Source: Streptomyces sp. NBC_01217
GTDB taxonomy: Bacteria > Actinomycetota > Actinomycetes > Streptomycetales > Streptomycetaceae
Length of the DNA: 64,000 nt
Reading direction: 5' to 3'
NCBI RefSeq assembly: GCF_035994185.1
Contig: NZ_CP108538.1
Span: forward strand, 6,823,501 to 6,887,500
Below are positions 55,130 through 64,000 of the stretch, in pieces. Every line of letters begins with the position of its first letter. Position 1 is the first letter of the stretch. The notes below the pieces were generated by a model. The model was not told the DNA's origin. It ran no database searches and was given only the letters and a program-made list of their open reading frames with translations. Made by a program: the position numbers and the translations under genes.

Positions 55130-55303
55130 CGCGGCGGCTCCTCGACGGTCCGTGGACGGGAAGGCCAGCCTAGGACCGCTATAGACGTCTTGTGTGCAGT
55201 GGTGCTTCGCACGGGTGAATCGGGCTGTCAACAAGCACGGCCGCTACAACGGCGATGTAGGAGGTCGCGGGGGATCCCCCCCCGCTTCGCCAGTACACGG
55301 TCG

Positions 55304-55413
55304 TGACGCTCATTTGACGCTCCGAGCCCCGTACGTCTCCTTGGGCGAGCCCAAAAACGATACCTGACCTGCTGTTTCGTGCACAGCTGTCCAGGCCGAC
55401 ATCCTTCCGATGA
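55304..55413 (+). other. Right attachment-type site of defence island (repeat C)
   Basis: Two TGACGCT motifs (55304-55310 and 55315-55321, spacing 11) are followed 42 bases later by CTGACCTGCTGTTTCGTG (55364-55381). A partial methyltransferase tail VQADILPM (55389-55412) follows, diverging after CCGATGA. The same order recurs at 61766-61926. It is read as the right end of the island carrying the integrase, with the displaced gene tail truncated. Exact crossover bases are not determined. Confidence 0.6.
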
Positions 55414-55435
55414 TCCCTGATGTTGAACACACGAG

Positions 55436-55472
55436 AGCGGGCCTCGTCAGGGTGCTTCCGGCGAGGCCCGCT
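55436..55472 (-). terminator. Intrinsic terminator-like hairpin
   Basis: AGCGGGCCTCG (55436-55446) pairs perfectly with CGAGGCCCGCT (55462-55472), an 11-bp GC-rich stem with a 15-base loop. It lies 25 bases beyond the stop of the immunity candidate and likely ends the RHS-immunity transcript. Confidence 0.75.
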
Positions 55473-55496
55473 GTGCGTGCTCGGGGCGGCTCCGGT

Positions 55497-55778
55497 TCAG
55501 AGTAGGTCGCGTTCCATGAAGGCGTCCGCCTCCTCCCAGTCGATGAAGCGGCAGGATCCGGTGGTCAGGTTGACCGCGACCGGTAGGTTTCCGCCCAGTT
55601 GCATGTCCTCGCGTCCGTGGTCGAGGTAGTCGATGTGGTCGTAGGGAGCGATGAGCTGCCCCCCGTCAGTGAAGCAGTACTCGGAGATGATCCGGACAGA
55701 GGAGGACGGTCCCCAGGACCGGCTTTCGCCTGCGAGGAACTCCGCGGCTCTGCGCTCGGCCTGTTCCCTGTCAAGCAT
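55497..55778 (-). CDS. Immunity-protein candidate (YrhB/Imm35-like)
   Basis: 93-residue acidic protein starting MLDREQAERRAAEFLAG. Its C-terminal half (YDHIDYLDHGREDMQLGG, LPVAVNLTTGSCRFIDWEE) resembles YrhB/Imm35-type immunity proteins, with a conserved Leu-Gly-Gly-Asn-x-Pro pattern. It begins one base after the RHS toxin stop. That placement is the classic position for the antidote to a polymorphic toxin. It should bind and block the papain-like C-terminal domain in the cytoplasm. The pairing is inferred from position. Confidence 0.7.
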   Translation of the reverse strand: MLDREQAERRAAEFLAGESRSWGPSSSVRIISEYCFTDGGQLIAPYDHIDYLDHGREDMQLGGNLPVAVNLTTGSCRFIDWEEADAFMERDLL

Positions 55779-55779
55779 T

Positions 55780-58700
55780 TCAGTTGGTCCTCATGAGGTA
55801 GTAGTTGCGGTATCTAGTCGCGGCTGGATTGGCCTTGCCTGACTGGAAGTCGAGGAATACCACCTTGCCGTCGATATTGGCGACGTTGAAGTAATGGCCG
55901 ATCCCCTTCTGCGGCCAGGCCCCCACGATTGCACGCGCTCCCGGGCCCCAGCGCAGCATTTCGCTGACGATGACGTTCAGGCCCCCGACGCTGCGGAACG
56001 CGAGACCTGTGGTTGCCGATACCTCAGCCCTGGTCATAGGGCGGTCGGCTCCGGGAACAGAGTTCGGGTTGCGGCCTGCCATGAGATCGTCACCTGCGGT
56101 AGCGCACAGCCCGCAGTTCTTCTTGCCGCCCTCCGGATTGATGCGCTGCTTCGAGGACGGGGTCTCGGGCGTGTAGTAAGGAAGCCCGAATCGCGTTGAC
56201 TCGGGCTCCCCGTGGTAGCGGCCTCCGCCCGGATTGACTGCGGCCCGTCGCCACCCCGTGAGCCCGCCAACCCCCATGACCACGATCTGCTGGGTGAGTT
56301 CGTCGGCGGCTTCGGCGTAGAGGTCGGCGAGTGCGTCGCAGCCTTGTTGGCGGAGCATGTACTCGGCGCGGTAGAGGCGGTAGGCGGGGCGGACGGGGAG
56401 GTACTTGTCGAGGAAGGCGCCGGCGCCGCCGTTCGCTCCGGTGAAGGCGTTCTGTGCGTCCCCGAGGAACACGAACGGTGACTTGACGACGTCGGCGAAG
56501 GCGTCGCCGAAGATGCCCAGCACGTCGCCGATGCCGTCGACGCTGTCGTTCGGGTCATCGGGGGTCAGGCCGCTCCGGTCGGTCAGGAGGGTGGGTACGT
56601 TGTCGGCGTAGGCGTACGGGGACACATAGGGGGTTGTGGCGCTGCGGGTTGCCGGGTCGGTGCTGTTGAAGCGGCCGGTGGCGGTGTTGTACTGGCGGGC
56701 GTGCAGGTCCAGATTGCCGGTGGTGGTTTCGTACCGCGCGCCGGTGTAGGAGGGGGTGCTTGCGGGTGCGCCTCCGGTGACGGTGCCCAGGACGCGGGTG
56801 CCGTAGGGGTCGTAGGCCCATCGCTGGTGGAGGGTGCCGGTGCTGTTGGTGACGTCGAGCGGGGAACCCTGGGTGTCGTGGTGGTAGTAGAACACCGCGC
56901 CCGTGCCGGTTTTCGTGGCGGCGGGCTGGCCGAGGGGGTCGTAGCGGTAGGACTGTTTGATGGCCCAGGCGCTGTCGTACTCGGTGGCGAGGATCGGCAG
57001 GGGTGCGTTGGGGTCCCACTGGGTGCGGCTGGTGACCGCGCCGTCCTTGAGCGTGGCGACCTGGTTGCCGCTGGCGTCGTGGTCGTAAGTGTAGGTGGCG
57101 CCCGCGACGGTGGCGGCGGATATCTGTCCGGCCAGGTCGTAGGTGAACGTGTTGGCGCCCGCCTTGGTCTGGTTGCCTTCCGCGTCGTATTCGTAAGCGG
57201 TGCTGGTGGCTCCGGCCGTGGTGGAGGTGAGCTGGTCGGCGTCGTCGTAGGCGTAGCTGGTGGACGTGGCGCCGAGGGTGGAGGTCAGGCGGTTGCCGGC
57301 CTTGTCGTAGGTGTAGGACGTGGTGCGGGTGGCGGCGCAGCCGGTGATCCAGGGCTGGGGGTAGCAGCCGGAGGTGAGGCGGCCGGCGGTGTCGTAGGTC
57401 TGGTCGTAGCCGCCGGTGCCGACTCCGGCGCGGGTGACGTCGACGCGGGTGGGCAGGCCGGCCGCCGAGAGGGTCAGGGCGGTCTTGGTGACCGTCGTGC
57501 CCGCTTTGGCGGAGGTGACGGCGGTGACGCGTCCGGCCCGGTCGTAAGTGCGTTCCTCGGTCTCCGTGTTGGGCAGCGCCGTCGTGATGAGGTTGCCCGC
57601 CGGGTCCGAGGTGTAGGTGGTGGTGGCGCCGTCGGCCGTCATCGTGGCGGTGCGGCCGTCGTTGTCGTAGGTGTAGCCGATGGTGTTGCCATCGGAGTAC
57701 TTACGGGTGAGCATCTGCCCGGCGGCGTCGTAGGTGTAGGCGAAGCCGCGGGTCTTGGTGAGGTTGCCGACCGTGTTGTAGACGAAGTCCTCGGAGATCT
57801 TCGAGTTGGCGCGGGCGACCATGCGTCCGGCGTCGTCGTATCCGAAGGTGACATCGGGCGTGGTGTCGGAGTAGTCGAGATTGGTGAGCAGGCCGCGGGC
57901 GTCGAACGTCCGGGTGGTGGTGCCCCGGGGCGTCGTCTCTTTGACCGGGTTGCTGTCGGCGTCGTAGGCGTAGGTCGTCGCCCGGTTCAGCGGGTCGGTA
58001 ACCGACGTCAGGCGGTGCTTCGCGTCGTAACCGTAGGTGGTGACATGGTTGTTGGCGTCGGTGCGACCGGTGACGTTGCCGACCGTGTCGTAGCCGTAGG
58101 TGGTGGCCGCGTCGCCGGGAGCGGTGACGGTGGTCAGCTGGTCGAGCTTGTTATAGCCGTAGGTGGTGGTGCGCTGGTCGGCGTCCGTGCTCCGGGTGAC
58201 GTTGCCGACGGCGTCGTACTCGGTACGGGTTACGTTGCCGAGCGGGTCGGTGACGGTGGTCGGGTTGCCCGACGGGTCGTAGCCGTAGGTGGTGGTGTAC
58301 TGGGCCGGGGAGGCGCCAGTGGCATTGCCGCGCGGGTCGACGGCCGTGGCCTGGCGGCCGTCGTCGTCGTAGGTCCAGGTGCCCTTGTTACCCAGGGGCG
58401 AGGTGCTGCTGAGCAGGTGCCCGTCGGCGTCGTAGGTGTAGGTGGTGGTCTTGCTCAATTGGTTGGTGCTGCTGGTCAGCCGGTTGTTCTTGTCATAGAC
58501 GGAGAGGGCCGTCTTGCCCGCGGCGTCGGTGACCTTGGTGACGTTGTCGTTGGCGTCGTACGTGTACGTAGTGGTGTGGCCCAGCGGGTCGGTGTTCACC
58601 AGCGGCCGGTTGATCGCGTCGTAGGTCGTGGTGGTGAACGCGCCGGTGGGACCTGTGACCTTGGTGCGGTTGCCGGCGGCGTCGTAGGCGTAGCTCGTGG

Positions 58701-61140
58701 TGTACGCAGCCGGGTCGGCGCCGGCGACGTTGCCGCGCGGTGACACGCTGGTGAGCAGACGGCCCACCTTGTCGTAGGTGTAGGTGGTCTTGTTGCCGGC
58801 GGCGTCCGTCTCGGAGGCGAGGTGCCCGGCGGCACTGTAGGTGCGGGTGACGAACTTGCCTGCGGCGTCCGTCGTCCTGGTCAGGTGCCCGGCATCGTCG
58901 TAGGCGTAGGCGGTGGTGTTGCCCTCGGGGTTCTTCGCGGAGAGAAGCTGCTCCGCACCGTTGTACGTGTAGGTCGTGGTACGGCCCAGCGGGTCGGTGG
59001 CCGAGCTGAGCAGCCCTCGCCCGTCGTAGGTGTACGTCGTCGTGTAGGCGGCAGGGTCGGCGCCGGTGACGTTGCCGCGCGGGTCCGTCTTGGTCAGGAT
59101 CCGCCCGGCCGCGTCGTAGGTGAACGTCGCCTTCTCACCCAGCGGCGTGGTCACCGACGTCCGGTTCCCTGCTGTGTCGTAGCCGTAGGTGGTGACCTTG
59201 CCCCGCGGCGTCTTCACCGTCTGGATGGCGCCGAGCGCCGTGTACGTGTAGACGGCGGCGCCGCTGAGAGGGTCCGTGGTCGTCGTCAGCTGGTTCGACG
59301 TGTTGTACGCGTAGGTGGTCTTGTTGCCACGGCCGTCGGTGTGGCTGGTGATGTTGCCCGAAGTGTCGTACGTCCAGCTCTCCGTGTAGCCGAGTCCCGA
59401 CGGTGAACTGCGAGTGAGCATCCGGCCGGCGCTGTCGTACGTCATCGACGTGGTGTTGCCGCGCTGGTCGGTGATGCCCACGGGACGCAGATAGCGGTCG
59501 TAGTCGTAGGTGATGCTCTCGCCGTACGGGTCGATGGTCGACATGAGGACATTGCCGGAGTACACGTCGGTCCACACGCCGCCGTCGGGCGCCGTGGTGT
59601 GCGACTCGCGGCTGCCGTCCCAGGTGAAGGTCGTCGTCTTGGCGTTCTGGTCGGTCTGGGAAGTGATCCGGCCACTCGTGTCGTAGACGTTGCTGACCTT
59701 GCCACCCGCGGGGTCGGTGTAGGACGACAGCCGCTTGTTCGCGTCGTACCCGTACGACGAGACCCTCTCCGCGGGGTCGGTCACCGAAGTCAGCAGACCG
59801 TCGGTGTAGCCGTAGGACACCGATGTCGTTTCCGGCAGGGCCACCTTGGTCAGCAGTCCGTCGGTACCGACCGTGAAAGTGGTCGTGCGGCCGGCGGCGT
59901 CCTTGACGGAGGCGAGCCTGCCGGACGCGTACGTCAGGCTCAGTCCTTTGCCGACCTCGTCGACGACGGAGGTGAGCTGACCGGTACTGGTGAAGGTCCG
60001 TTTGGTGTGGTCGGGCGAGGTAAGGGTGTAATCACTGGTGCCCTTGGCCAGCTTGGCCGCCGACCCGGCCGGAGCCGTGTACGTTCCGTCGCTGTTCTGC
60101 GTGAACACGAACGACGCCCCGTCGTCCGCCTGGTAGGTCACTTTCCCCGTCGCGACCGTGAGTTTTGAGTCGAACGGTGTCGCCCAGCCGCGCCCCAGCA
60201 GGCCCGCCGTGGCCGAGTCGGAACGGTACGTGCGCTCCAGGGCCAGAGGCACACCGGGGCTTACCAGAGAGGCGTCGGTGAGCTGTTCGAAGAACATGCC
60301 GGTCGCCGTGTTGACCGGGTCCGCACGGTGAGCCTGCGCGTAGCAGGTGCAGATGCCCGCCTGCGCTCCGGGGATGTCAGGCGTGTAGAAGGCTTCCACA
60401 AGGGGGGAGGTGGTTCCGCCCGGACTCGAAGTCCCGTCCGTGCCGGTGAGGAAGATCCAGGCGTAGTACTTCTTACCGTCCTCGAGATGCCCCCCGAGCG
60501 TGCTGCCGCTCCACCAGAAACACTGGTCGGCAGGGTAGGCGTTGCTCGGCCACCACCCGTAGCACCAGGCCCCGTTGTCGAGGTAGCGGCCCGAAGGGTC
60601 ATCGGTGGAGCGCTTGATCTCCTGCTGGAGGACGAAGTTCCCCGCCTCGTCGCGGACATAGAGCCACATCCCGGATACCGAGGACGCAGTCGTACCCGCC
60701 GGCAGCTGCAGTTGCCCGCCGATCGACAACATCGCCGGGTAAGCAGTGGCGTACGCGCTGACCCACGTGGGATTCCCTGTTGCCTGTGCGCCGAACGGAG
60801 TTGCCGACCTGCTGGCGGCCGGGCCTCGGTCGGCGGGTTCGGTGGGACGGGGGTGCGGTGTTCCGGACGGCTTTTCTGCGCGCGGGTCGATGTAGCTGTG
60901 CATGGGTGACAGCTCGTCCCGGTCCCGCTTCACCTGCTGGCGTCTCTCGGCCAGTGTCATGGCCTTGGGCGGCTTCGGGAGGTTCGAAGCGGTTCTCGCT
61001 GCGGCCGTCCGTATGGCAGCCGATGGGGGTATGGAGGTCTGTTGGCCTCCGGGGGATGCCCAGGAGGGGATGACCCCTGCGACGGCCAGGAGGGCCAGAG
61101 CCAGGAGTGTTGTGAGGAGTCTTCGCGCTTGTGTGCGCAC
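55780..61140 (-). CDS. RHS-repeat polymorphic toxin with papain-like C-terminus
   Basis: 1786 residues, exported (signal peptide RRLLTTLLALALLAVAGV, ending near SWAS). A DUF6531-like start is seen at DPVNTATGMFFEQLTD and LERTYRSDSATAGLLGRGW. About a thousand residues of YD repeats (TYTYDGRG, TYGYDxxGN units) follow, then the RHS core (YYHHDTQGSPLDVTN, WAYDPYGTRVLG, ARQYNTATGRFNSTDP). The variable toxin tip of about 150 residues contains KKNCGLCATAGDDLMAGR (Cys), KGIGHYFNVANIDGKV (His) and VVFLDFQSGKANP (Asp). This is a papain-fold triad, perhaps a deamidase or protease. It starts with GTG at 61140. It would kill competitors on contact; the neighbour supplies immunity. Confidence 0.88.
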   Translation of the reverse strand: MRTQARRLLTTLLALALLAVAGVIPSWASPGGQQTSIPPSAAIRTAAARTASNLPKPPKAMTLAERRQQVKRDRDELSPMHSYIDPRAEKPSGTPHPRPTEPADRGPAASRSATPFGAQATGNPTWVSAYATAYPAMLSIGGQLQLPAGTTASSVSGMWLYVRDEAGNFVLQQEIKRSTDDPSGRYLDNGAWCYGWWPSNAYPADQCFWWSGSTLGGHLEDGKKYYAWIFLTGTDGTSSPGGTTSPLVEAFYTPDIPGAQAGICTCYAQAHRADPVNTATGMFFEQLTDASLVSPGVPLALERTYRSDSATAGLLGRGWATPFDSKLTVATGKVTYQADDGASFVFTQNSDGTYTAPAGSAAKLAKGTSDYTLTSPDHTKRTFTSTGQLTSVVDEVGKGLSLTYASGRLASVKDAAGRTTTFTVGTDGLLTKVALPETTSVSYGYTDGLLTSVTDPAERVSSYGYDANKRLSSYTDPAGGKVSNVYDTSGRITSQTDQNAKTTTFTWDGSRESHTTAPDGGVWTDVYSGNVLMSTIDPYGESITYDYDRYLRPVGITDQRGNTTSMTYDSAGRMLTRSSPSGLGYTESWTYDTSGNITSHTDGRGNKTTYAYNTSNQLTTTTDPLSGAAVYTYTALGAIQTVKTPRGKVTTYGYDTAGNRTSVTTPLGEKATFTYDAAGRILTKTDPRGNVTGADPAAYTTTYTYDGRGLLSSATDPLGRTTTYTYNGAEQLLSAKNPEGNTTAYAYDDAGHLTRTTDAAGKFVTRTYSAAGHLASETDAAGNKTTYTYDKVGRLLTSVSPRGNVAGADPAAYTTSYAYDAAGNRTKVTGPTGAFTTTTYDAINRPLVNTDPLGHTTTYTYDANDNVTKVTDAAGKTALSVYDKNNRLTSSTNQLSKTTTYTYDADGHLLSSTSPLGNKGTWTYDDDGRQATAVDPRGNATGASPAQYTTTYGYDPSGNPTTVTDPLGNVTRTEYDAVGNVTRSTDADQRTTTYGYNKLDQLTTVTAPGDAATTYGYDTVGNVTGRTDANNHVTTYGYDAKHRLTSVTDPLNRATTYAYDADSNPVKETTPRGTTTRTFDARGLLTNLDYSDTTPDVTFGYDDAGRMVARANSKISEDFVYNTVGNLTKTRGFAYTYDAAGQMLTRKYSDGNTIGYTYDNDGRTATMTADGATTTYTSDPAGNLITTALPNTETEERTYDRAGRVTAVTSAKAGTTVTKTALTLSAAGLPTRVDVTRAGVGTGGYDQTYDTAGRLTSGCYPQPWITGCAATRTTSYTYDKAGNRLTSTLGATSTSYAYDDADQLTSTTAGATSTAYEYDAEGNQTKAGANTFTYDLAGQISAATVAGATYTYDHDASGNQVATLKDGAVTSRTQWDPNAPLPILATEYDSAWAIKQSYRYDPLGQPAATKTGTGAVFYYHHDTQGSPLDVTNSTGTLHQRWAYDPYGTRVLGTVTGGAPASTPSYTGARYETTTGNLDLHARQYNTATGRFNSTDPATRSATTPYVSPYAYADNVPTLLTDRSGLTPDDPNDSVDGIGDVLGIFGDAFADVVKSPFVFLGDAQNAFTGANGGAGAFLDKYLPVRPAYRLYRAEYMLRQQGCDALADLYAEAADELTQQIVVMGVGGLTGWRRAAVNPGGGRYHGEPESTRFGLPYYTPETPSSKQRINPEGGKKNCGLCATAGDDLMAGRNPNSVPGADRPMTRAEVSATTGLAFRSVGGLNVIVSEMLRWGPGARAIVGAWPQKGIGHYFNVANIDGKVVFLDFQSGKANPAATRYRNYYLMRTN

Positions 61141-61765
61141 AGTGCATCACCCGTGAGTAAGTCGTGAACAGAGTCGGGGTGATGCTTGATCCAAAAGCGG
61201 ATCGAACTAACGGACGGCGGCGGATGGGGCTGGATCCAGACGTGTCGCGCCGAACGGCGCCGTGAGTGTCCCCTGGTCGCGGGGTCAACCAGCCGCCCCC
61301 TGAGGGGCGATTGGCGTGAACACGCCGTCCTGTCCCGGAGGCGGTAGTTGAACACCCGGAGAGCAGCCGGCCAAGGTTGGGTTTCTGCTCGGAGACGGGC
61401 GTGGTTGTGGCGACTGATGGGGGAGTGGAAGGTGCGCCTCGTTCGCGGACCTCGCTTGCTGTCGACGTGCGGGAGTGGAGCTTTCAGTGGCGTGGTGGCT
61501 TCGCGGACCATGATCGGCCGGGTGCTGCCAATTGTCGTTGGTGACGCCCTCGACCGGGCGGTCGGCGCCTACCTGGCGGGCCCATCTGGCCGCTACCCAC
61601 AGGCGCCTGCTGTCCGCGGTCACCCACCATCGCGCCGTAACTCTCGCTCAGCGGAGGCCGGGCCGGTGATGGGGTTCTCCGGTGCAGCGCGAAGCGTCCG
61701 GAGCCGGCGGGGGTGGACCCGATGAGTGACCTGGTTTCAGCGGCCTGTTCACCGGCTGTCGGCCA
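61141..61765. other. Upstream region of RHS gene with ISAs1-like relic
   Basis: 625 bases without an intact gene. Near 61505-61580 the plus strand reads IGRVLPIVVGDALDRAVGAYLA, reminiscent of the ISAs1 segment RRVLxxxDGDxLDxAVGxxLA, so a short transposase relic is possible. The part next to 61140 should hold the RHS promoter. No repeat or RNA was recognised. Confidence 0.35.
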
Positions 61766-61840
61766 TGACGCCCGTTTGACGCTCCAGGCAGCCACGCGCA
61801 AGGCGGCGAGCTGAGAAACCGCCTCTGACCTGGGCTTTTC
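61766..61840 (+). repeat. Right-end-type attachment repeat (D2)
   Basis: TGACGCC (61766-61772) and TGACGCT (61777-61783), again 11 bases apart, are followed by CTGACCTGGGCTTTTC (61825-61840). The spacing and order match repeat C at 55304-55381, although the intervening 40 bases differ. It suggests the right end of a second, related element that would span from about 55.4 kb to here. Confidence 0.55.
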
Positions 61841-61851
61841 CATCATGCGCT

Positions 61852-62031
61852 CAGGCCGACATCTTTCCGATGACGCACCACGTGGAGTGCGTCGCGATCC
61901 TTGAGCTGGTGGCTAAGGGTGCCTGACCTGCGGTTTTGAGCGTGCGCGTTATGTGCGGTGTGGGCGTTACGGGCGATATCTTGACGCTGAAATGACGCTC
62001 GTGACGCTCATCTGACGCTCGTTCTGATGGA
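61852..62031 (+). other. Left-end-type attachment repeat (D) with complete methyltransferase tail
   Basis: Contains QADIFPMTHHVECVAILE then LVAKGA and TGA (61924-61926), CTGACCTGCGGTTTTGAG, and four TGACGCT motifs at 61982, 61993, 62002 and 62013. The 11-9-11 spacing is identical to repeat B. It is the most complete copy of the tail. It should mark the left end of another integrative element that continues past the window. Confidence 0.6.
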
Positions 62032-62416
62032 GTGTCAGGTGCCTTGTCGGGCAGGTCAGACTCTGTCGAGGTGGCGACTGATGGGACGACGAGGGCAGAC
62101 GACGCTGAGTGCAGACCGACTGAGTCCTGCTGGTCAGATATCCCGGAAGAGACCAGTGAACGCGGTGACCTGCCGCGATGAGTGGCTGATGACAGCTGAC
62201 CTGTGCGAATAACCTTTCAGCCGTTTCACGTTCGCGCCGGTTGATGGGGCCGGAAGTCCCAGAGGGCTCCCACTGCTGCCGGACGCCCTTTTGGCTCTAT
62301 ACGCCGATGCGGGCTCGTCGAACGCCCCGTTGTCGACGAGGGTGCTGGAACCTTGATGTCGGGTGACTGGCGCTCGGTGGATGCCTTGCGGGATCGTAGG
62401 CTCCTGATGATCGACG
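62032..62416. other. Intergenic region after repeat D
   Basis: 385 bases in which I see no intact gene, hairpin or IS. Short open frames lack start signals or family resemblance. It diverges from the sequence after repeat B, so the shared block ends near 62031. Confidence 0.3.
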
Positions 62417-63227
62417 ATGACTCTGTGGCGGCCGATGGCAGTGAGCCGGCGGTGCCCGCCAAGCCTCGGGCGCCCCTACAGCGAGCGGCTCGTCGCGCGG
62501 GCCCGGCGGGCGAAGGCGCAGGAGCTGGTCGGGCGGCTCGTCACCGAGGGACGCATCTGGATCACCGCTCCGGATGACGACGAGGTCGCGGAGTGGCGGC
62601 GTGTCGTCAACCATGCGAAGCGGCACGGCCTGGAACCGGCAGGCAAACGCATCGAGAAGGTCCCGTACGGCGGGACGGGGCTGGAGCTGTTCCTCGCGGA
62701 GGGCCCGCATTCCAACGCACGGAGTCAGCGGCCGAAGGAGGGCGGGGCATGTTCCTGTCCCCGCACGACTGGGGCACCTGCACTCGATGGCGACCGCGCT
62801 CAAAGACGACTCGCGCCGACTGGTCATGCCGTCTGCGCTGCGTCGCAGGTCCTTCCAGCTGTTGCAGGGACTGGCGGCTGAGGCGATCCGGCGCGGGTAC
62901 GAGGTGCGGAAGGCCGGGTCGTCCTTCTACCCGCGCGAGGGCGGAGTGGACGTCGCTGTCGACGGCTTCGCGTATACCGTCACCGTCAGGCAGGAGTTCC
63001 CGGAGTCCACAGATCCGGAGCGCTCCGTTCGTCTCGTCGTGGACCTCGCCCATGGCCTGACCGGTCGGCCGGGTCGCTGGCGGGATCGGAAGACCCGGAC
63101 GCTCGAAGGAGCCCTGGGCGTGATCCCTGGAGAGATCGAGGCGCGGACGGTGGCACTTTTGCGCTTCTACCCACCCCTCAGCCGCACCCCAACCGAAACG
63201 GCGAGGCCAGTCCGTCACGAGTGGTAG
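62417..63227 (+). pseudogene. Attachment-site-associated family, copy 3 (frameshifted)
   Basis: Two overlapping frames together resemble the middle part of the family. Frame one holds AQELVGRLVTEGRIWITAPD, VVNHAKRHGLEPAGKRIEK and GTGLELFLAEGPHSNA. Frame two, from about 62760, continues VPARLGHLHSMATALKDDSR, FQLLQGLAAEAIRRGYEVRK and FAYTVTVRQEFPES. The frame change lies at about 62735-62760. The winged-helix N-terminus is not evident and the C-terminal half is shortened. It lies next to repeat D, as copies 1 and 2 lie next to B and C. It runs convergently into the next gene, overlapping its end by about 13 bases. Confidence 0.55.
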
Positions 63228-63931
63228 AGCACCCGTACGACCATCGTGTCGCCGGGCAGGCCGTCCAGGTAGGCGTTGAACATCCGTTCGTAGTCGAGGC
63301 CGCCGGCCTCCACCCACCGGCCGTCGAGGGTGAGCAGGGCGGGGGTGGGCAGCACGGCGGCCACATGACGGGCCACGTAGGTCTCCCGGTCCTCGTCGAA
63401 GTGGAGGACGGGGTCGGAGGTGAACCGCTCCTCCAGGGCGGGGTCGGCCTCGATCGCCCGGATCAGGGGCTGTTCACGGAAGTCGGCCACGGCGGCCTCC
63501 CTGGCGTGTTCGGGCTCCAGGTTCCTGGCCCGCTCGGCGAAGTGGTGGAAGGGAAGCGCGGGCGGGTAGCGGTCGGCGAAGGCGCGGTACGCCGTCCAGG
63601 TACCGGCCGCCCGGCGGGCCTCGGCGGCGCGGGGCGTGTCGAGGTCGAGGATGCCGCGCGGGCCGCCGTGACAGCGGGAAGGCGGCAGGTCCTCGGGGGG
63701 TTCGGTCCAGTCGTCGTACCGCACGAGCCGGGGGTCGTTCTCGTGGCCGGGAAGTACGTCGAAGAGACAGCCCGCCCCGGAGACGAACCAGTAGCTCCAC
63801 TCTCCCACCCAGCCCCGGTGGGGCCGGTCCTCACGGTCGTACCAGAAGGGGGCCATGGCCTGTCCGATTGCCTGCTTCAGCCCGTCGTGGCCGACGGGTG
63901 GCAGACAGACGGTGATGCGTTGTTTGCCCAT
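63215..63931 (-). CDS. Hypothetical protein
   Basis: 238-residue cytoplasmic protein of unrecognised family. It starts MGKQRITVCLPPVGHDGLKQ and contains APFWYDREDRPHRGWVGEW, a histidine/acidic mid-section (FHHFAERARNLEPEHAREA) and GLDYERMFNAYLDGLPGDTM near the end. I recall similar proteins in Streptomyces without known function. Third-position GC bias and the complete frame support it as real. The ATG at 63931 has GGGGAC about seven bases upstream. The final 69 bases of the window hold only its upstream DNA. Confidence 0.7.
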   Translation of the reverse strand: MGKQRITVCLPPVGHDGLKQAIGQAMAPFWYDREDRPHRGWVGEWSYWFVSGAGCLFDVLPGHENDPRLVRYDDWTEPPEDLPPSRCHGGPRGILDLDTPRAAEARRAAGTWTAYRAFADRYPPALPFHHFAERARNLEPEHAREAAVADFREQPLIRAIEADPALEERFTSDPVLHFDEDRETYVARHVAAVLPTPALLTLDGRWVEAGGLDYERMFNAYLDGLPGDTMVVRVLYHS

Positions 63932-64000
63932 GGTGTCCCCTTGTGTGGTGCGGTCTGTGCTTGGTGCGCGGGCGTGTGGTGTGGTGCGCGGCCCACTTTG

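Noticed and set aside
55277..55284. C8 tract near repeat C as a phase-variable tract
   Set aside because: It lies in non-coding DNA upstream of copy 2; nothing indicates it affects a reading frame.
56701..58743. 680-residue plus-strand Gly/Val-rich open frame opposite the RHS gene
   Set aside because: Antisense of YD repeats gives long repetitive open frames; it lacks a start signal and any family resemblance.

Overview
The window looks like an accessory region of a Streptomyces (or close actinomycete) chromosome. Evidence: very high G+C with strong third-position GC bias, many GTG/TTG starts, Streptomyces-type secreted proteins, and actinobacterial IS families. No rRNA, tRNA or CRISPR array was seen. 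All family assignments come from reading motifs and protein sequence; no search was run.

Layout. (1) 1-3782 and 13482-17730 carry two related secreted-protein modules. Each has a large exported lytic-transglycosylase-like protein, a lipoprotein and a small secreted protein. (2) Between them, about 4.0-13.07 kb is a nest of insertion sequences: an IS5-type remnant, a truncated IS21 istA, two IS1182-type copies flanking a head-to-head fusion of two ISAs1 3' ends, and a further ISAs1 element interrupted by a 2.17-kb group II intron. (3) 17.7-20.4 kb holds an IS30 element and IS256 and ISL3 remnants.

(4) About 20.4-55.4 kb is a defence island with an integrative-element architecture. It is bracketed by copies of what reads as the 3' end of a TrmA/RlmD-type RNA methyltransferase gene, with TGACGCT iterations beside them. 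It contains a Zn-ribbon protein, a GNAT-PIN-like protein coupled to an ASCH-type protein, a class 1 DISARM operon (drmD-drmMI-drmA-drmB-drmC, with drmMI frameshifted at a G8 tract), an XRE/ImmA-like regulator coupled to a PIN-like protein, a Wadjet jetABCD operon, a degenerate recombinase, an excisionase and a tyrosine integrase. (5) 55.4-61.2 kb is an RHS polymorphic toxin with a papain-like C-terminal domain and an adjacent immunity candidate. (6) At 61.77-62.03 kb the attachment-type repeat recurs, so a further element probably starts there. A family of unknown function occurs three times, each beside one of these repeats.

How it fits together: DISARM (anti-phage) and Wadjet (anti-plasmid) genes are tightly overlapping, translationally coupled operons. 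They appear to be cargo of an integrase-encoding element that inserts at a protein-gene 3' end, where elements have accumulated in tandem.
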